Made by a program: the position numbers and the translations under genes
Shown: positions 23,093 to 35,829 of the stretch, one piece after another
How positions within the stretch are numbered: the stretch's first letter is position 1
Layout: every line of letters begins with the position of its first letter
NCBI GenBank assembly: GCA_032718565.1
Contig: JAVGVS010000295.1
Span: 377,032-441,031, forward strand
DNA: 64,000 nucleotides
Direction: 5' to 3'
Origin: Distichodus sexfasciatus
Lineage: Eukaryota; Chordata; Actinopteri; Characiformes; Distichodontidae
The notes under the pieces: model-generated
Databases searched by the model: none
Told to the model about the DNA's origin: nothing
What the model saw: only the letters and a program-made list of their open reading frames with translations

Positions 23093-24942
23093 CGTCTTGT
23101 TTTTTGTGCGGAAACGCATAAGCAGGCGCGGTGCTGTTGGTTCGCTGTTTGCTGGTATCGCCCCCCTGTATGTCGCATTTAATTCAAAATGTCTTTCTTC
23201 CAGTCATATTAGCAACACAAGGTATTAGTAAGCAGTAACACAAACAAGTCAGATTAATGAGAGAAAAAATATTTTGATGATACATTAATGTGTCAAGAGA
23301 TGCGGTCTCAAAGATTTTTTGTGTGTAATTAGGTTTTTGCTCAAGTACCAAACTGAGGTCGACACGAGAGCGCGTCACGCGCGAGCCCCACGCGCCAATC
23401 TTAGTTTCGCACTGCCATCTACAGGCCGCCCGAGGCACTGCGTGAGTTGAGCGCCAGCGATGATGGACCGGCAGGATTTGACGAAGTTGTAAAGCCTTGG
23501 CTAAGTGCCAAAGTGCCGACGAAAAGGCGAAGAACGAAAATCCACGTCTGCAGTTCCAAAACGCTAATGCTTTCTACCAAACAAAAACACAACAAACGCC
23601 TGAAGTTTTTAAACCACGGTTGGTGACGAGTTATGGTGGTAAATGCAGGTTAAAGCCGAAGTGAGATTTATAACTATAGTTGCTAGGGGGCGCTGTGTAC
23701 CGCTTGTTACTGACCAGGACCGACTTCCCAAACAAAGGTCTCATGATTTTAACACGATTACATACAGAATATGACACTTTATGGCAGAACAAACAATAAG
23801 CAAAACTAAGCAGAATGAATTGAAGTTTTACCTGCTGATTAACAAACTGACCATAAAATTGAACATTTCCTTCTCTAAATACTGAAGGAATTTTGAATAA
23901 TCAATAAAGAAAGCAGAAATAACTTCTAGAGAATGCAGGTGACAACACAGCACAGTACAACGAAAATTCTCAAGATTGTACTTTTTAGCTCTTTAGATGT
24001 ATAGTTGAGCCATTTGTAAATTCATAGTCTCCCACTTGACTATATTCCTTGTATAGAAAGGCAGTGCTACCTGAAAGTGTCTAGCAGCGCTAAAGTGAGA
24101 ATTCATTGTCAACAGGCTGCAAATCGTGCTGTATATGGTCTACTAAAAACAATCTGCATCTGACAATCTGTATATGACAACAATACACTAGTGGATATCG
24201 GTATGGGAAGGAAAGGCATAGTTGGAAAAGCAATTCGTTTCACCTTCTTACAAGGGCACCATTTAGCCAAGTTCACACTCATGAGTCTGGACCAGGTAGA
24301 CTTTTGTCAGAAATCTTCACTCACTGAGCACTCAACGACAAGGTCAAATCCTTGACCAAAGGATTAATGGATGGTCACCACATCTTCCAGATCATTGTCT
24401 ACAGTGCTCTGACGTGGCTATGACACAAAGCTTACAAACCTGTGTGAGATACTGTACTCATCCAGGCCAGTGTTGATATGAGACTGCTATAAGTTTTCAC
24501 AGTTTGGTAGGTGCCCGGCGGTTTTGTGAGTTGATGGGCTCATGTGAATTGAGATGCAAAATGGTATCTTCAATATGTCATCCTGTTACAGGTGCTTCAG
24601 CTATCATAATTGGGGTGTGGAGTCACAGGAAGGTCAGCGTCAAGTCAGCACCCATCAGCGCCCAGTGAGCGACTTTAACGCCAAAGCAAGAGTCTCAGCC
24701 ATTTTTATTTTATAGCTCAAGCCTAAACAGTCAGGTCAGCATAAATGCTGGGAAAAAGAGCTTTGGTTCTGGAACATGTACAGGGATAGACAGATCTTTA
24801 ATAGACATTTTCAAAAATTAACAACCTGCATTTGAAATGTTAATATATTCAATTCATATCCATCTATACCTGATGTCTTCCCTTTGTGCCTGTACCAATA
24901 TTTTAAAATTATATTATATATATTATGTTATATATAGACATA

Positions 24943-24943
<1 letters not shown>
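23093..24943. other. Intergenic, no gene seen
   Basis: The part at 23350-23460 is CpG-rich (GAGAGCGCGTCACGCGCGAG) without a recognisable promoter or exon. The remainder is AT-rich unique DNA. Confidence 0.4.

Positions 24944-25016
<73 letters not shown>
24944..25016. repeat. TA microsatellite
   Basis: A 73-bp uninterrupted TA tract preceded by imperfect TATTA units. An 18-residue IY-type open frame across it is an artefact. Confidence 0.98.
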
Positions 25017-25019
<3 letters not shown>

Positions 25020-25589
25020 AGATGTTTTAAGAAGAATATAATATTACTTAGTTAAGTAGATTGCAGTCTTCCGGGATGTTTTAAATTCCAAAATAACCTT
25101 AGCTAAAAATCCCAGTTATTACCCTTGTGTTGGCAGAATGAAATGCTATTAAAGTTATTATTTCATAAGCATATTTTAACACCCTCCTCATTGGCTTATG
25201 TTCTAAAATGGTAAAAGGTCCTTCTTCCTAAGTTCAAAGCAAAAACCTACATTTGATCTAATAATACACAGCATTCAAATATTCAGTTTAGTGGAGCTTG
25301 GACTTACGCATGGTGGTTTTATTTGCTCAGCAAATAATTTGTGGTACTTTCACTTTGTGATAATTTCTGAGCAAATCTAGAAGTTCATATGTAGAACTAC
25401 TACTGTAAATTGTATAAAGTAGATAAGGTAACTAGCATATAATAAAAGTTTACATTTAGGGTTACGCGATAAAGCTTGGGGGAAGTGGAGTTCTGACTGT
25501 CCATTGACCATTAAGCCACAGCTTCCACAAATGCATTAGAAACTGTAAAACGAATCTATGGAACAAAGTAAAGAGCTGTCATGCCGCTT
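25017..25589. other. Intergenic AT-rich DNA, nothing recognised
   Basis: No coding or repeat signal that I can name. Confidence 0.45.
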
Positions 25590-26130
25590 AAGAATTAGCT
25601 TCATGGAGGCGGATTCTGACTGTGGCTAAGGATGAGTGTCGGTAGAAAGGAACATATTATGACTTGGGGGTAATTTATTAATGTTCCCAGACACCCCACC
25701 AGTCAAGACAAACAAGGCCAATATGCAAGAGAATCTTGATTGAGCCAATTGATGTCATAGTGTTTGGATGGCTGCATGCCGCTGAAAGCTGCTACAAGGC
25801 CGGCGTCTCGCTCCCTCGCAGCCTGCTGCATTAATGTGGTACGGAGGATGAGGTGGGGGCAAGAAAACGGAGCGAGAGAGGGAAAGAGGGTGAACATTGC
25901 AGCGAACAAAAGTCCAGCTGTGAGCCTGTAGAACCAGCAGCTAATTGAAGACGGAAAAGATGGAAAGTTTAATGTACAGAATACCGTGACTTACATTTGA
26001 AATGCATCCACAGCGCATTACTTTCACAAAGCCTTTCATTGAGCAGTCAAATGAGTGTTTCTATGGATTTATTTGTCCCGGTTATTTATTTATTGATGTT
26101 TTCCGTCATCGCCGTGAATGGTTATCTGCA
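25590..26130. promoter_or_regulatory. Candidate conserved noncoding element / enhancer 4
   Basis: Unique, balanced DNA with TTTATTAATG near 25673, CCAATTGATG near 25745, GCATTAATGTG near 25828 and GCTAATTGAAG near 25940, between GC-rich blocks. No exon was seen. Confidence 0.35.
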
Positions 26131-26379
26131 TGAGGCAGGAGTTTGAGCAGCATAGCAACAGCAGGTGGCAACTCTAGCGACATAGACAAATTTGAGCACA
26201 GCCACACGACCTGCCAATCAACCCCTGTTTCTCACAGAAACATATAACACGTAAGGGGAAGTTTGTATGGCACTAACTTTTTCCATGTATAAACTTGCCC
26301 TCGAGTAGAGATGCCGCTAACAGCAATTGAGACCAGTCTGAAATGAGTTTAATGGCTAGAGACTTTGTTTGTTTGTGCT

Positions 26380-26680
26380 TTTTCTTGCTTCTTTTTTCAT
26401 TCAGGCCGGGTCCATGCACTTAATTAAGGATGTGAAACCTGGAGGTCAGAGGGCCTGGCACCTAAAGTAATCAACAAATCTTGGAGTCTTGATCTTCCTA
26501 CTCTTTTCTATGACTGGCAGGCTGATCATGCACTCTGGCGCAATCTTTTCTCCTCCCTGCAAATACACCCAATTAACCTCTATGTCATCTCATTTATGTC
26601 TATAAAACCAGTTGTTTATGCACGTCATGCCATTCAGAAAAATATAGAGGGAATGTAGCTGAAGTCGCATGATGGATTAT
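26380..26680. promoter_or_regulatory. Candidate conserved noncoding element / enhancer 5
   Basis: It contains ACTTAATTAAGG near 26418, AAGTAATCAAC near 26466 and CCAATTAACC near 26570 in unrepetitive DNA. The assignment is by motif clustering only. Confidence 0.3.
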
Positions 26681-27229
26681 GGTGCTCTAATCCCACTTCA
26701 ATAGGTGTGTTATTGTTTCTATTCATAGCACATGACTAGGTGAAAAAAGGAGTGCCGTCACTGCTGAGGATTGTAGGAGGGCAATGATCTAGCCTTTGCA
26801 ATTGCTCTGCTGAAACTGTTGATCCCACAGCCAGTTTTTAAGGTGTTGGGTGACTGGTGGGCAGGAGGATGAGGAGTCGGAACTTGGGGTGAGCCATGAT
26901 GACCTCTGTGGGGTTATAAAACAGAGAAAGTCTCACATATTATAATTATTGATGAGAAAATACATAGAAAAAAAATCTGCATGGTGCAGCAAAAGTGTTG
27001 AACAACATCTGTCAGCGTATCTGAAATTTGTGAACTAATTTCTAGCATAAAACGTTCATACTAGATCTAGTATAAAAGCTATAATAAATTAAACATCTCT
27101 GCCTGATCAGGGGGGAGTGTTCCACATATTTTTCTAGGCAGGTATTAGTGATGCTACTAGAACTAACATCTTAATTAACCAAGTATAATAATAATTAGTA
27201 CTTAAAAACCCGATTGTATCCATCACATG
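26681..27229. other. Intergenic, nothing recognised
   Basis: Unique DNA with AT-rich right half. No gene was seen. Confidence 0.4.
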
Positions 27230-28090
27230 GTGAGCTTTGTTTGCTCTGGACCGCCAAAAGTTTTGACATAATCGCATTTACCCCTGAAGGCCATCAGCGC
27301 TTAACATACATGGCACGCTGGAAAAACAATGGAGAAAAGTGGCGGCCTGACTGAGACCAGGTGCAGTGATCGCTGGGGCTGCCCACATGAAGAATGGCTC
27401 GAGGGTGTTAAGAGTTAAATGGAGACAGAAATGCTCCATCAAACGAAAATCGCTAATTATGACCTCCACCAAAATCCCACAGTGCGCTGAGGCTGATGGC
27501 TCCCGTAATGGGAGCCATTGGCATAATTAGAGAGAAAGAGAGAGAGAAAGAAACCACCTAAAAAGCAAAGCCGCAAGTTGACTGACATCTTTCATGCCGA
27601 AACCAATTAGAATGGGGCCGAACGGAGCAGACCTGATGCTACCCTGCCCCGGCTGCCTCCCCCACTTTTTTTTCTCAATTTTATTATATTCTGTCACAGA
27701 CGCAAGGCTCAATTTGTCAATTCGGTACTGGGTGGTGTATGTGTGTGTGGATGAGGGAGAAAGGGGGAACGAGGGGAGATTGACAGGGGTTGGAGGGCCC
27801 GGGGAACAAATGAGGGTGCCTGATAATGGGCATTCCGCACACCATGTGACATTTCCTACCCAGCTGTCCGTGGGCCCCGTCTGCCGTCGAGAAGAATCAT
27901 ACCCTTTGTTCGGGGCCTGGCCGCTGAATGGAGGCTCTCTGAGCATTTTCTCCTCATAGAGGAAATCAGTTGGAGAGGCTAATAGAGTGGGTGCGATGTG
28001 TTGCCAGGTTCTTTCATTATGTCCATATTTTCAGAAGGGCCATGTTAACGAGGCGGCGCCTCAGGTGGAGGGTAACAAGCTGTCTGTCAC
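27230..28090. promoter_or_regulatory. Candidate conserved noncoding element / enhancer 6 (composite)
   Basis: The largest enhancer-like block. Its left half has CGCTAATTATGAC near 27451 and GGCATAATTAGAG near 27520, and a hairpin at 27496-27518 with 9-bp perfect arms. Its right half (27590-28070) is GC-rich with CCAATTAGAATGG near 27602 and GGCTAATAGAG near 27976. Two open frames of 121 and 139 codons overlap on opposite strands with no family resemblance, so they are more likely compositional. Confidence 0.45.
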
Positions 28091-28131
28091 TCTGCACACA
28101 TACACATAGAGTGAGTATGCGAGTGAGGGAG

Positions 28132-28136
<5 letters not shown>

Positions 28137-28189
<53 letters not shown>
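28137..28189. repeat. AG microsatellite
   Basis: A 53-bp uninterrupted AG run. A shorter AG-rich tract lies at 27531-27550. Confidence 0.98.
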
Positions 28190-28193
<4 letters not shown>

Positions 28194-29357
28194 TATGGTG
28201 TTAATGAGTATCACAAAAAGGCCTTTCCATCTAAACTACTCAGCATTGAGAGGAGTGTGAAAACATGCCTGGGTTTCTTAGACTTAAGCAGGCTACAAGT
28301 GCTAGAAGTCTGAGAGCTTTGAACAGTGGCATCCGGCTGATGGTTGTGAGTTCCAAATCCTACTCATTATAAAGGAAAAACTCTATTATTCTGTGCTCAG
28401 AAAAAAATGTCACCAAAACAAGCACAATGTACTGTACATTTTAAGTTAGACATAATAACCAATTCTTAAACACATTAAATCTCTACAAAACAATTTTCCC
28501 CCTACAAACAAATCCCTCTACAATCAATAAATGCTTGTTTAGAGCACTGAGGCAGAGATTCAATGTCTCTGTTGGTCTATGCTTTGTGGTCATGTGACCA
28601 GAAGGCATTTCTCAAAAAACTCATAGAATGGACTGAGATCCTGGAACAATACAATCGGTACTTGTACAACATAATGCCAGCTGGAGTGCTTAAAAGTAAA
28701 CTGTAAAACAAAAGAAAACTGAAATAAATGAGATTTGGGTAAAAATGAGATTTATTACTGATTACAGTTTAAGACATCAGCCCTCCAGAATTCTGTTACG
28801 CTTTTAAGCAGCCAACCAAGTATGGTAGGCTCTAGAGTTTTTATATAATAAAATTATGAACTTCTTTGCACCTTCTCTAAAGTAGTTGCACGTTGAAATA
28901 AGGCAGATTTGTAGTTTTGTTGTTTTTTTCCATTTATAATTCACTATTCTGTATGTGTACAATTTGGATCCCGGGTGTAAACAAAAAAAAAAATCATTTT
29001 GCCCAACTTTGCATCATTGCTAGTCAACAATACATCAAATGCAAAAAGCAGCATTGTAATCCACACTGCTTGTTTGACATAAAAACAGGCTAAGTTAAAG
29101 CAGCTAATTAAACCCTGCCCTCCACTTCTCCCCTTAAGTTTGTCTTTTATTTATTTTTATTTTCTAAATTATTATTATTATTATTGGCTATTATTTTTAT
29201 TATTTTTTATTTTTATTTTTTTAAACCCCCAAGCAGTGCAGTATCATGGCAATATAATGTTTATATGATTACCACGGAATACTATATCTGTTTTTCTGTG
29301 TATTCTGTGTCCTTTGTTTTTGGTAAAAAGTTTATATTTTATACATATATATTTATT
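28190..29357. other. Intergenic, nothing recognised
   Basis: AT-rich unique DNA with T-rich low complexity at 29145-29225. Confidence 0.45.
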
Positions 29358-29358
29358 T

Positions 29359-29420
<62 letters not shown>
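29358..29420. repeat. ATAG (GATA) microsatellite
   Basis: A tetranucleotide run of about 15 units. Confidence 0.98.
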
Positions 29421-29422
<2 letters not shown>

Positions 29423-30505
29423 CCAGATAACCATCTATCTGTATAGACAGACTGGAACGTTTGAAAGTACTCCATTCACACAGTCCAGAATCAACAAGTT
29501 GAGGTGACAGGATTTAAAAAATATATATATATATAGAATGCTTTGATTCAAATTGGAATTGATACTGACATTTTATACCTTTTAAGACAATGACACATGA
29601 CACATTCTATAAACACAATAAACAGCTATGGTTCAGATGAGAGGAAGACACTTTTGCAATGCAATAAGGAGAAAAATATATTTTATTACATATTGCAATA
29701 AACTCTCAACAATAGACAAATAGACAATCAAGCATCGGCAGTTGAATATAATAAAGAACATTTGAAGTGTCAGGCCCAGAACAGAAAAAATCTTGGAAAA
29801 CAACTGGCGGAGGTGCTTGGCCAGTGACACAGACAAATGTATAGTAATTTAGCCATTTTAGCAGCTATTTTTATGACCTTTTTCCCCAAACTGTGTCATT
29901 CAAAAATCAAGAGACAGCAAAACAAAATGTGTTAAGCACACTAAAAAGACACAATGTTGAGAGCAATGTGGGAGAAGCTTCATACTACCGCTTATCCCAA
30001 CCTTGTAATTTGTAGTAAGCTTCCAAAGATGCATACCGTCTCAGACCAATTCTTCTCAGCAAGTCTGGCATCTGACTTAATATGGAACCAGCAGCAATTT
30101 AGAAATGACAGTCCACAAAATAAAGGGAAATAGCTCTGTAGGTTGGCTTACAATAGAATGCATGATGCGAGATGTCTGGCGTTTGTGGCATCCAGTATGG
30201 TGACTGGAAACAGACACGCGAACCCAGAATGTGTGTGTCAGTGTGTGTGTTTGGGGAAGGGCAGGCTGATTAAACCCTGAGCAGTATGGTCTTCATGCAG
30301 AAATTACCCCACAGATACAGAATTGCAGCAAAGGACTAGATTCACATGTGATGAAATCAAATTTAATTTTGTGTTCTTTTCAACTGGAGTATTACAAAAA
30401 CCCAATGTCATTCCCCAAATTTTACACATATATGTAGAGCTTACACTCAGAGTGTAGCTTACAGCCACTCAGGACACCATTAGAAAACATTTAGATACTC
30501 TCATC
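29421..30505. other. Intergenic, nothing recognised
   Basis: AT-rich DNA without exon or named repeat. Confidence 0.45.
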
Positions 30506-30760
30506 AAGTCAAAGTAAACTTTATTGTCATCTCTGCTATATACTGTACAGATATAGAGACGAGACTTAGACGACGTGGCTCCAGTTTTCTATGCAAATAC
30601 AAGAAAACAGGGAAAACAAAAAACAAAACAGAGCATATATAGAATAAAACAATATAAATGAATACAAAATACATTTTAAACTAGAAATGGAGTATTAAAT
30701 ATAAACTTTAAACTAGAACTAAAATAGAAGCAGAGGTGTAGATAGAGAGACCATCTGGAT
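30506..30760 (-). repeat. Retroposon tail, family shared with 57170-57440
   Basis: The left border (TCAAGTCAAAGTAAACTTTATTGTCATC) reads on the minus strand as a GACAATAAAG-type 3' end. The interior shares ACTGTACAGATATAGAGACGAGAC, a GACGTGGCTCCAGTTTTCTA block and ACAAAATA...ACTAGAAATGG with the copy in G2E3 intron 10. Confidence 0.6.
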
Positions 30761-30819
30761 CCAGTATTAACCTACAGAAGTGGAAATTGACTTTTACACT
30801 GAATGTGCATGAGGTTAGT

Positions 30820-30960
30820 AAATCCATCCAGAACGACTTACATTTCCAAATTACATGGTCACCTGGAGCAACTCAGGTGATGGGGCCTTAGTTTTACACG
30901 CTGCCATGATTCGAATCCCCACCTTTATGATCTCCAACAGGAGGATTTACTCACCTAGAA
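30820..30960 (-). repeat. SINE family C, partial copy
   Basis: It matches the family order: CCAGAACGACTTACATTTCC, then a CACCTGGAGCAACTCAGG block, then a reversed B-box-like GATTCGAATCCCCACC at 30909. The element is decayed. Confidence 0.65.
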
Positions 30961-32099
30961 CACCACTCAACAATTCTAGCTGAGAGAGTTTCAAACCATG
31001 TGATGTTACATCACCACATTTTTCAGCTCTACATTTCCTTGAGTTGCTGGCAACTCTTTCATCTCATCATTTATCATTCAAAACAATGGGCAACATTTAA
31101 AAGGTGTGTATTGATTTTTTAAAAATAGCTACTGAACCGCAGGTTAAATAATCAGAATCTAAAGTAGCCACACTTATTAATCCTTTCTAATTACATTTTT
31201 CAGTGGTTTCTGCAGTTATTTGTTACTTAAAATGCTGTAGGCCTAGCTTTAAAAGCACCAACTGCATGTTTTTGCAAATAGTGTGGCAAAATGCCATGGT
31301 CAAGACAGAAGCAAGACTAGTCAATAACTTTAATGCAGCTACTTTTTCTCTGTAGCTTGTAGTGTAGCTAACTGCTAAATTTAAACAGTATCTTGGCTGT
31401 TAGCTTAGTTACTTTTAATCATAAGGTGGAAGTAGCTTGAAAAGTACCTTCCCCATCACTGTTGAAATGAAGTTCATTTAAATCATGTGCACAGGTTACT
31501 TCTTCATTGTTACTCTTCATTGTTGTACTCTAATTTTGTCTTTGAGTGAATAACTACAATCACGTTCACGATCAGTTAAACTTTGATCAAACACTTTTCC
31601 AGCCAGTGTATCTACAGTATATTCAAACACACTAACTGGAACAAGGTGAGCGTCTTTGGATGTGGAGATGGTCATTTTGTCACTATATCCACTCAGGAGG
31701 TGGACTGGTAAATCGGGGTGCCGCAGGGTGACCTCATAAGGCCCTTCTTCTGTGACCTTTCACACCGGCATCCCCTGTCACAAACACTTCTCCTGCAGCG
31801 TGACCTATTAAACTGCTCTAGTCCCAGTCAATCATCTCATACGGAGCAGCTAGAGAGATCTTGGTGTGCTTGGAGAATGACAGAATTCGGAAACTGCCGG
31901 GTCCAGAGTAGGGCCCTCAACTTTTTGCAAGATGCCATCCCATCCCATCCTGTCGGATTGCAAGATAAATAAATAAAGTTTAATAGGAGATAGCATATAA
32001 ATACCGACATCCTGAGTCCTAAGCCAGTTGCTATTGACGTTTAGGGGGTGGGGGCCACGAATGAGCTGTCACAACTGATAATACATTTCCACTATAAAT
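30961..32099. other. Intergenic, no gene seen
   Basis: Unique and AT-rich except 31690-31960, which is balanced but has only short frames. No repeat was recognised. Confidence 0.4.
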
Positions 32100-32480
32100 A
32101 TGCTTTTGATTTATATTTAAAGGTGGGCTGGCAGCTTGTTGATGCATTGCCTTGCAGATATACCATGGAAGCTTAATTAGTATAAATTAAGAAGCATGTC
32201 AGCTTACTTGGTTAAATATCTAGAAAAAGCCTATCATGTAAAAAAGACAGACATCGAAACTAACTCTTAATGAATAATTATGTATTTGAAAAATAACGCC
32301 TGGGAGCAAAACAAACTGGCTGGCGACAGTTCTTCCATTAGCTCTAATGTAGTGAAGAAGATTAATGACATATTGCAATGAATTACAACAAATTATGATT
32401 TTTTAACAGTAGATTGGCGTAATGTTCTACGGCAGCAATGAGAATATCCCTAAATTCCCTATATGTCATGAGTACAGTTT
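32100..32480. promoter_or_regulatory. Candidate conserved noncoding element / enhancer 7
   Basis: AT-rich but unrepetitive, with GCTTAATTAGTATAAATTAAG near 32171, CTTAATGAATAATTATG near 32265 and CCATTAGCTCTAATG near 32336. Such dense homeodomain cores are typical of ultraconserved enhancers near developmental transcription factor genes. Confidence 0.4.
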
Positions 32481-32879
32481 ATCAGAATAAATCTGAGTCA
32501 CACAATTACAAGAAACTTGGTAGTTTATCAACCATAATCAAGATTTCATGCAGCAGATTTTAATAAAAATGAAGTGTTCCAACTTGTTTTCCAACCAGAA
32601 GCGCCACCTTAATTGTCTACAAACAGGACACTGTGCAACATTGCTGCAAATTTTCTTCTCTCCTTATCTCTGTGGACGGAACACGCCTCCCAACATTATT
32701 CTGGCCTTCTCCTCCTCTTTTTTCTTTCCTGTCAGAGTTTATGTACGCTTTTTATAATGTTTTCATCGATGTCAAGACCTTGGTATAAAACATGACTACC
32801 GTTGCACTAATTCTCCCCTGGTCCCCTGTGTCTTCCCGTGGCTTCCTCCTTGAGCAACTGACATAGCTGCAGGACTATC

Positions 32880-33130
32880 TACTCTACGCCTTATTTCCCC
32901 TTTATCTTGGATGTCCCGGGATGTCAAAGGCTGTGAATTTAATATTGATTTTATAAAGTACTTTTACTGTAACATGTCAGCTCTGATTAAGCTTCGCTCT
33001 GCGCCGCTCGAGCGGCGAGCGGGCTTTGCACGCGATGTGGCTTCGCCAGGGCCCTCACCGAAGAGCTAACTGGAGCGAGGGCTTTTTATTTATTAAAGTG
33101 ACAGTGTGTCAGGAAAGCCAGACAGCACAT
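32880..33130. promoter_or_regulatory. Candidate conserved noncoding element / enhancer 8
   Basis: An AT-rich left part (TTTAATATTGATTTTATAAAG) abuts a sharply GC-rich core at 32995-33060. The core holds a 16-bp perfect palindrome at 33002-33017. There is no repeat and no exon. Confidence 0.4.
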
Positions 33131-33759
33131 TAGCTTCCCAGCGACACGGCTGTATTGTGTACACAGGGCCGGCCCTCTGTGTATACATTATGGCAGCCGT
33201 TTTGAGGTGGGACATATCGGTTGCTGCAACGTAAACAGACAGACGAGTTTATAGATTGCATTAAGCCCCAGCGGTCAAGAAGTGCGGGCAAAAGAGCCTG
33301 AGAAAGGGTGCTGCATGCTGACCTCCTCCCCTCGCTGTCCGCCTGCCCTCCCTTCATCCCTCACCTCACTCCCTCCCTTCCTCCCTCCTCTCTGCACCCC
33401 CACTGCAAGGGGTCGGAGCGAAGCAAAGACGAAGAGGCATCTCCACACCCCCCCGATGCCCCCAATGTCGACTCGGTGATGCCTGCTTGTTACCACACCG
33501 ACCATATCAACACATTCCCATGTTCCGACACAAACAGCATATCCCGGGGGTGCGGGGTGATCAAAACATGCCAGCCAAACACACTCTCACATCTGCAGCT
33601 ACTTTTTTCTCGACAGTGGTCGACCTAATAGCTTCTGTGCTTAACTTAGTGCATTTCGTGGCAACATTCCTCTTCAGTTCTAAACATTTTCCAGGTATTT
33701 GTGAGGATCTGTAATCTGTAGTCACATAAAAAGCTCCCCCCCCCAATCCTCAACGCCGA
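33131..33759. other. Intergenic, GC-rich unique DNA
   Basis: It includes a C/T-rich purine-pyrimidine biased stretch at 33320-33400 and overlapping opposite-strand frames of about 100 codons without family resemblance. It could extend the neighbouring regulatory blocks. Confidence 0.35.
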
Positions 33760-34010
33760 GATGAGTGAATGTGTCAACAGGTGGCTATGGCATTTTTCCC
33801 CCCTAATTGCTGTGTGTTTTCCTAGAAAGGAGGATGGCAGCTAATTGCTGACCAGGCTAAGGGGCTTGTGGATGACTGTGTTAGCCCACCCATCATGTGA
33901 ACCTTCCCTTAACAAGTTCAACACGAATTTCTCAGCGAGCTACTGTAAAGGAGCTATATGCACTGATGCAAAGCTAAACCAGCCAGATGTGACACATTTT
34001 TGCTCTATTT
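33760..34010. promoter_or_regulatory. Candidate conserved noncoding element / enhancer 9
   Basis: Two similar cores occur 40 bp apart, CCTAATTGCTG near 33803 and GCTAATTGCTG near 33841. They lie in unrepetitive balanced DNA with GTGTCAACAGGTGG near 33770. Confidence 0.35.
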
Positions 34011-34689
34011 TCTTTCTATCATTATGTCCAGTTTACATACAACGTTTCATTCGTAGTCTTGTCCTTGGGAATTTTTCTTTAGTAAATTAACATCACAGAT
34101 GTGGGGGTCACTGGCTATTTTTAGCATTATATTACTTCACCTGAAGCGTTATTCATTTTGAGTGAGGCCGGTGTTGTTACATGTTGAAACCAAAGCATCA
34201 CAGGAAGAGTTTTTTACCGTATGTAATTGTGCAGATTCAATTGGCGCACAGGAGTAAAAATCATTATGATGAACTTCACCACCTGCTTTCCTGCTTAATG
34301 CATTGGCCTGTGTGTGTGAGACCCTCTACCTCCCATTCTGTTAAATTATGTAGTAGACTTGGCAACCCAGTTTACAAGCCAGCTGTCCAATGAACTCATA
34401 GAACCCACATAGATAAAGGGGTATGTTATAGTGGATGCTGTCAACATTTCATGTACTGCACATCAGATTGCTATCAAACGTCTTCTTCTGACCTCAGCCT
34501 TTTAATCTGGCATTCAGAGCCCAGATTGTGAAAAAATAACTAAAGTTGGTGAGCTTGGAGACTAACTGCAAAATCCATCTTTGTGTACTGTATACTTCTA
34601 AAGTCCTGTAAAATGACACGTCACAATGTGCCTTAACAAGACATTTTAGTGACCAGTTGGTGCTGCAGGCTAATCTTGGGGACAGTGGT
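34011..34689. other. Intergenic, nothing recognised
   Basis: Unique DNA of moderate AT content with only short frames. Confidence 0.4.
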
Positions 34690-35330
34690 GAATTTCACAC
34701 TAGTCCAGATGCACGCTTCGTAGCTCCTTTGCAGTGGGGCTGATGGAAACACTGTTTGACAGACACCCTAATGTCAACAATGGGGCGGAGAATGGCGAGG
34801 AGGAAAAGAGAAACGTCCCCGTGCCCACGGCTTTTGCTGTTTGTTCTCTGGAGCGTAGCGTATGATAAACACATGTCCAATTTGGGAAAGCAGAAGAAGG
34901 TGGTTGGGGATCGGAAGGGGTTGGGAGTTGTTGAACTGAGCCACTTTTTCGCTTAATGCATGCTTCATTACCCTCATCACCCAAGTTGTTCAGCGTGCTG
35001 CTCCCTCCCCCAGCCCAATAGGAGGAGGCCAACGCTGCCTAATAAGGGTCTGGAACTGGTGGGATAATCCAGGCAGGAATTCCATGAGGCGGTTTGAGAG
35101 GAGCTGGTCGGCTCTCGGCTGGTGAGGGCTCTGATCCGTACTCTCTTCATCATTAGCACAGCTCTTGGGGAACCTGGCAGAACAAATTAATCCACCTGCG
35201 GCACCCCCTACCCACTCAAAGGCCAGCCATTTTGACAGAGGCCATGGACAACGATTAACGAGGGCGCTTCTTGGAGAAAAGTCGTGACTTTAGCACTAAC
35301 GTGGCTTAACAGGAAAAAAGTTCACACAAG
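34690..35330. promoter_or_regulatory. Candidate conserved noncoding element / enhancer 10
   Basis: A 640-bp balanced block with GCTTAATGCATGC near 34951, CCTAATAAGG near 35038, CATTAGCAC near 35151, AATTAATCCAC near 35184 and CGATTAACG near 35252. Overlapping frames of 60-110 codons on both strands suggest composition rather than coding. Confidence 0.4.
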
Positions 35331-35612
35331 AGTCGGCCGCTGACATTCATTCACAAGGATCATTACAACCAGTGCTGTCGGGTGCAGGTAACGATAAACC
35401 TTTCACAACACGGACTGCGTTGGTGATATTTATAGAATCTGTGCACCAGCCAGATGACTTCTTTATTCAAATGCTAGGTCACATGCAGTGCAAAAGGTTC
35501 TCAAAGTATGTGGACAAAGGAACTAACCTGCTTATCTTCAGCTGGCATATGTCAGTTAACATTTAATTTTCACATCACAACTCAGAACAGATTTCTGCAC
35601 AAACAGGTTCTT

Positions 35613-35812
35613 TTTGTCACCTGGCCAGTCTGAAGATTGTATAAGAACTTAAGTTAAGCAACAGGACAGACCGGACAAAGCCCTCCCCTGCTGACATAGA
35701 CATTGTAGCGTGCCGTCTTGGCGAAAACCGCTAAAAGAGCACGGAAACAATTGCCCCGAGTCGGCACCTGCTCTCCATCTCAGAGTCATCGCCATCAACT
35801 CGCATTAGCTTG
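35613..35812. repeat. Dispersed repeat D, copy 1
   Basis: About 195 bp shared with 37707-37899, starting GTCACCTGGCCAGTCTGAAG and ending CATCGCCATCAACTYGC then GCATTAGCTT. The two copies are roughly 90 percent alike by eye, with small indels. It lacks tRNA boxes and coding. It could be a fragment of a long terminal repeat or a MITE. Confidence 0.8.
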
Positions 35813-35829
35813 GGAGGGCTAGCCTAAGC

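Noticed and set aside
27527..27959. Overlapping 139-codon (minus) and 121-codon (plus) frames
   Set aside because: Long frames on both strands at once reflect composition. The region reads better as a noncoding island.
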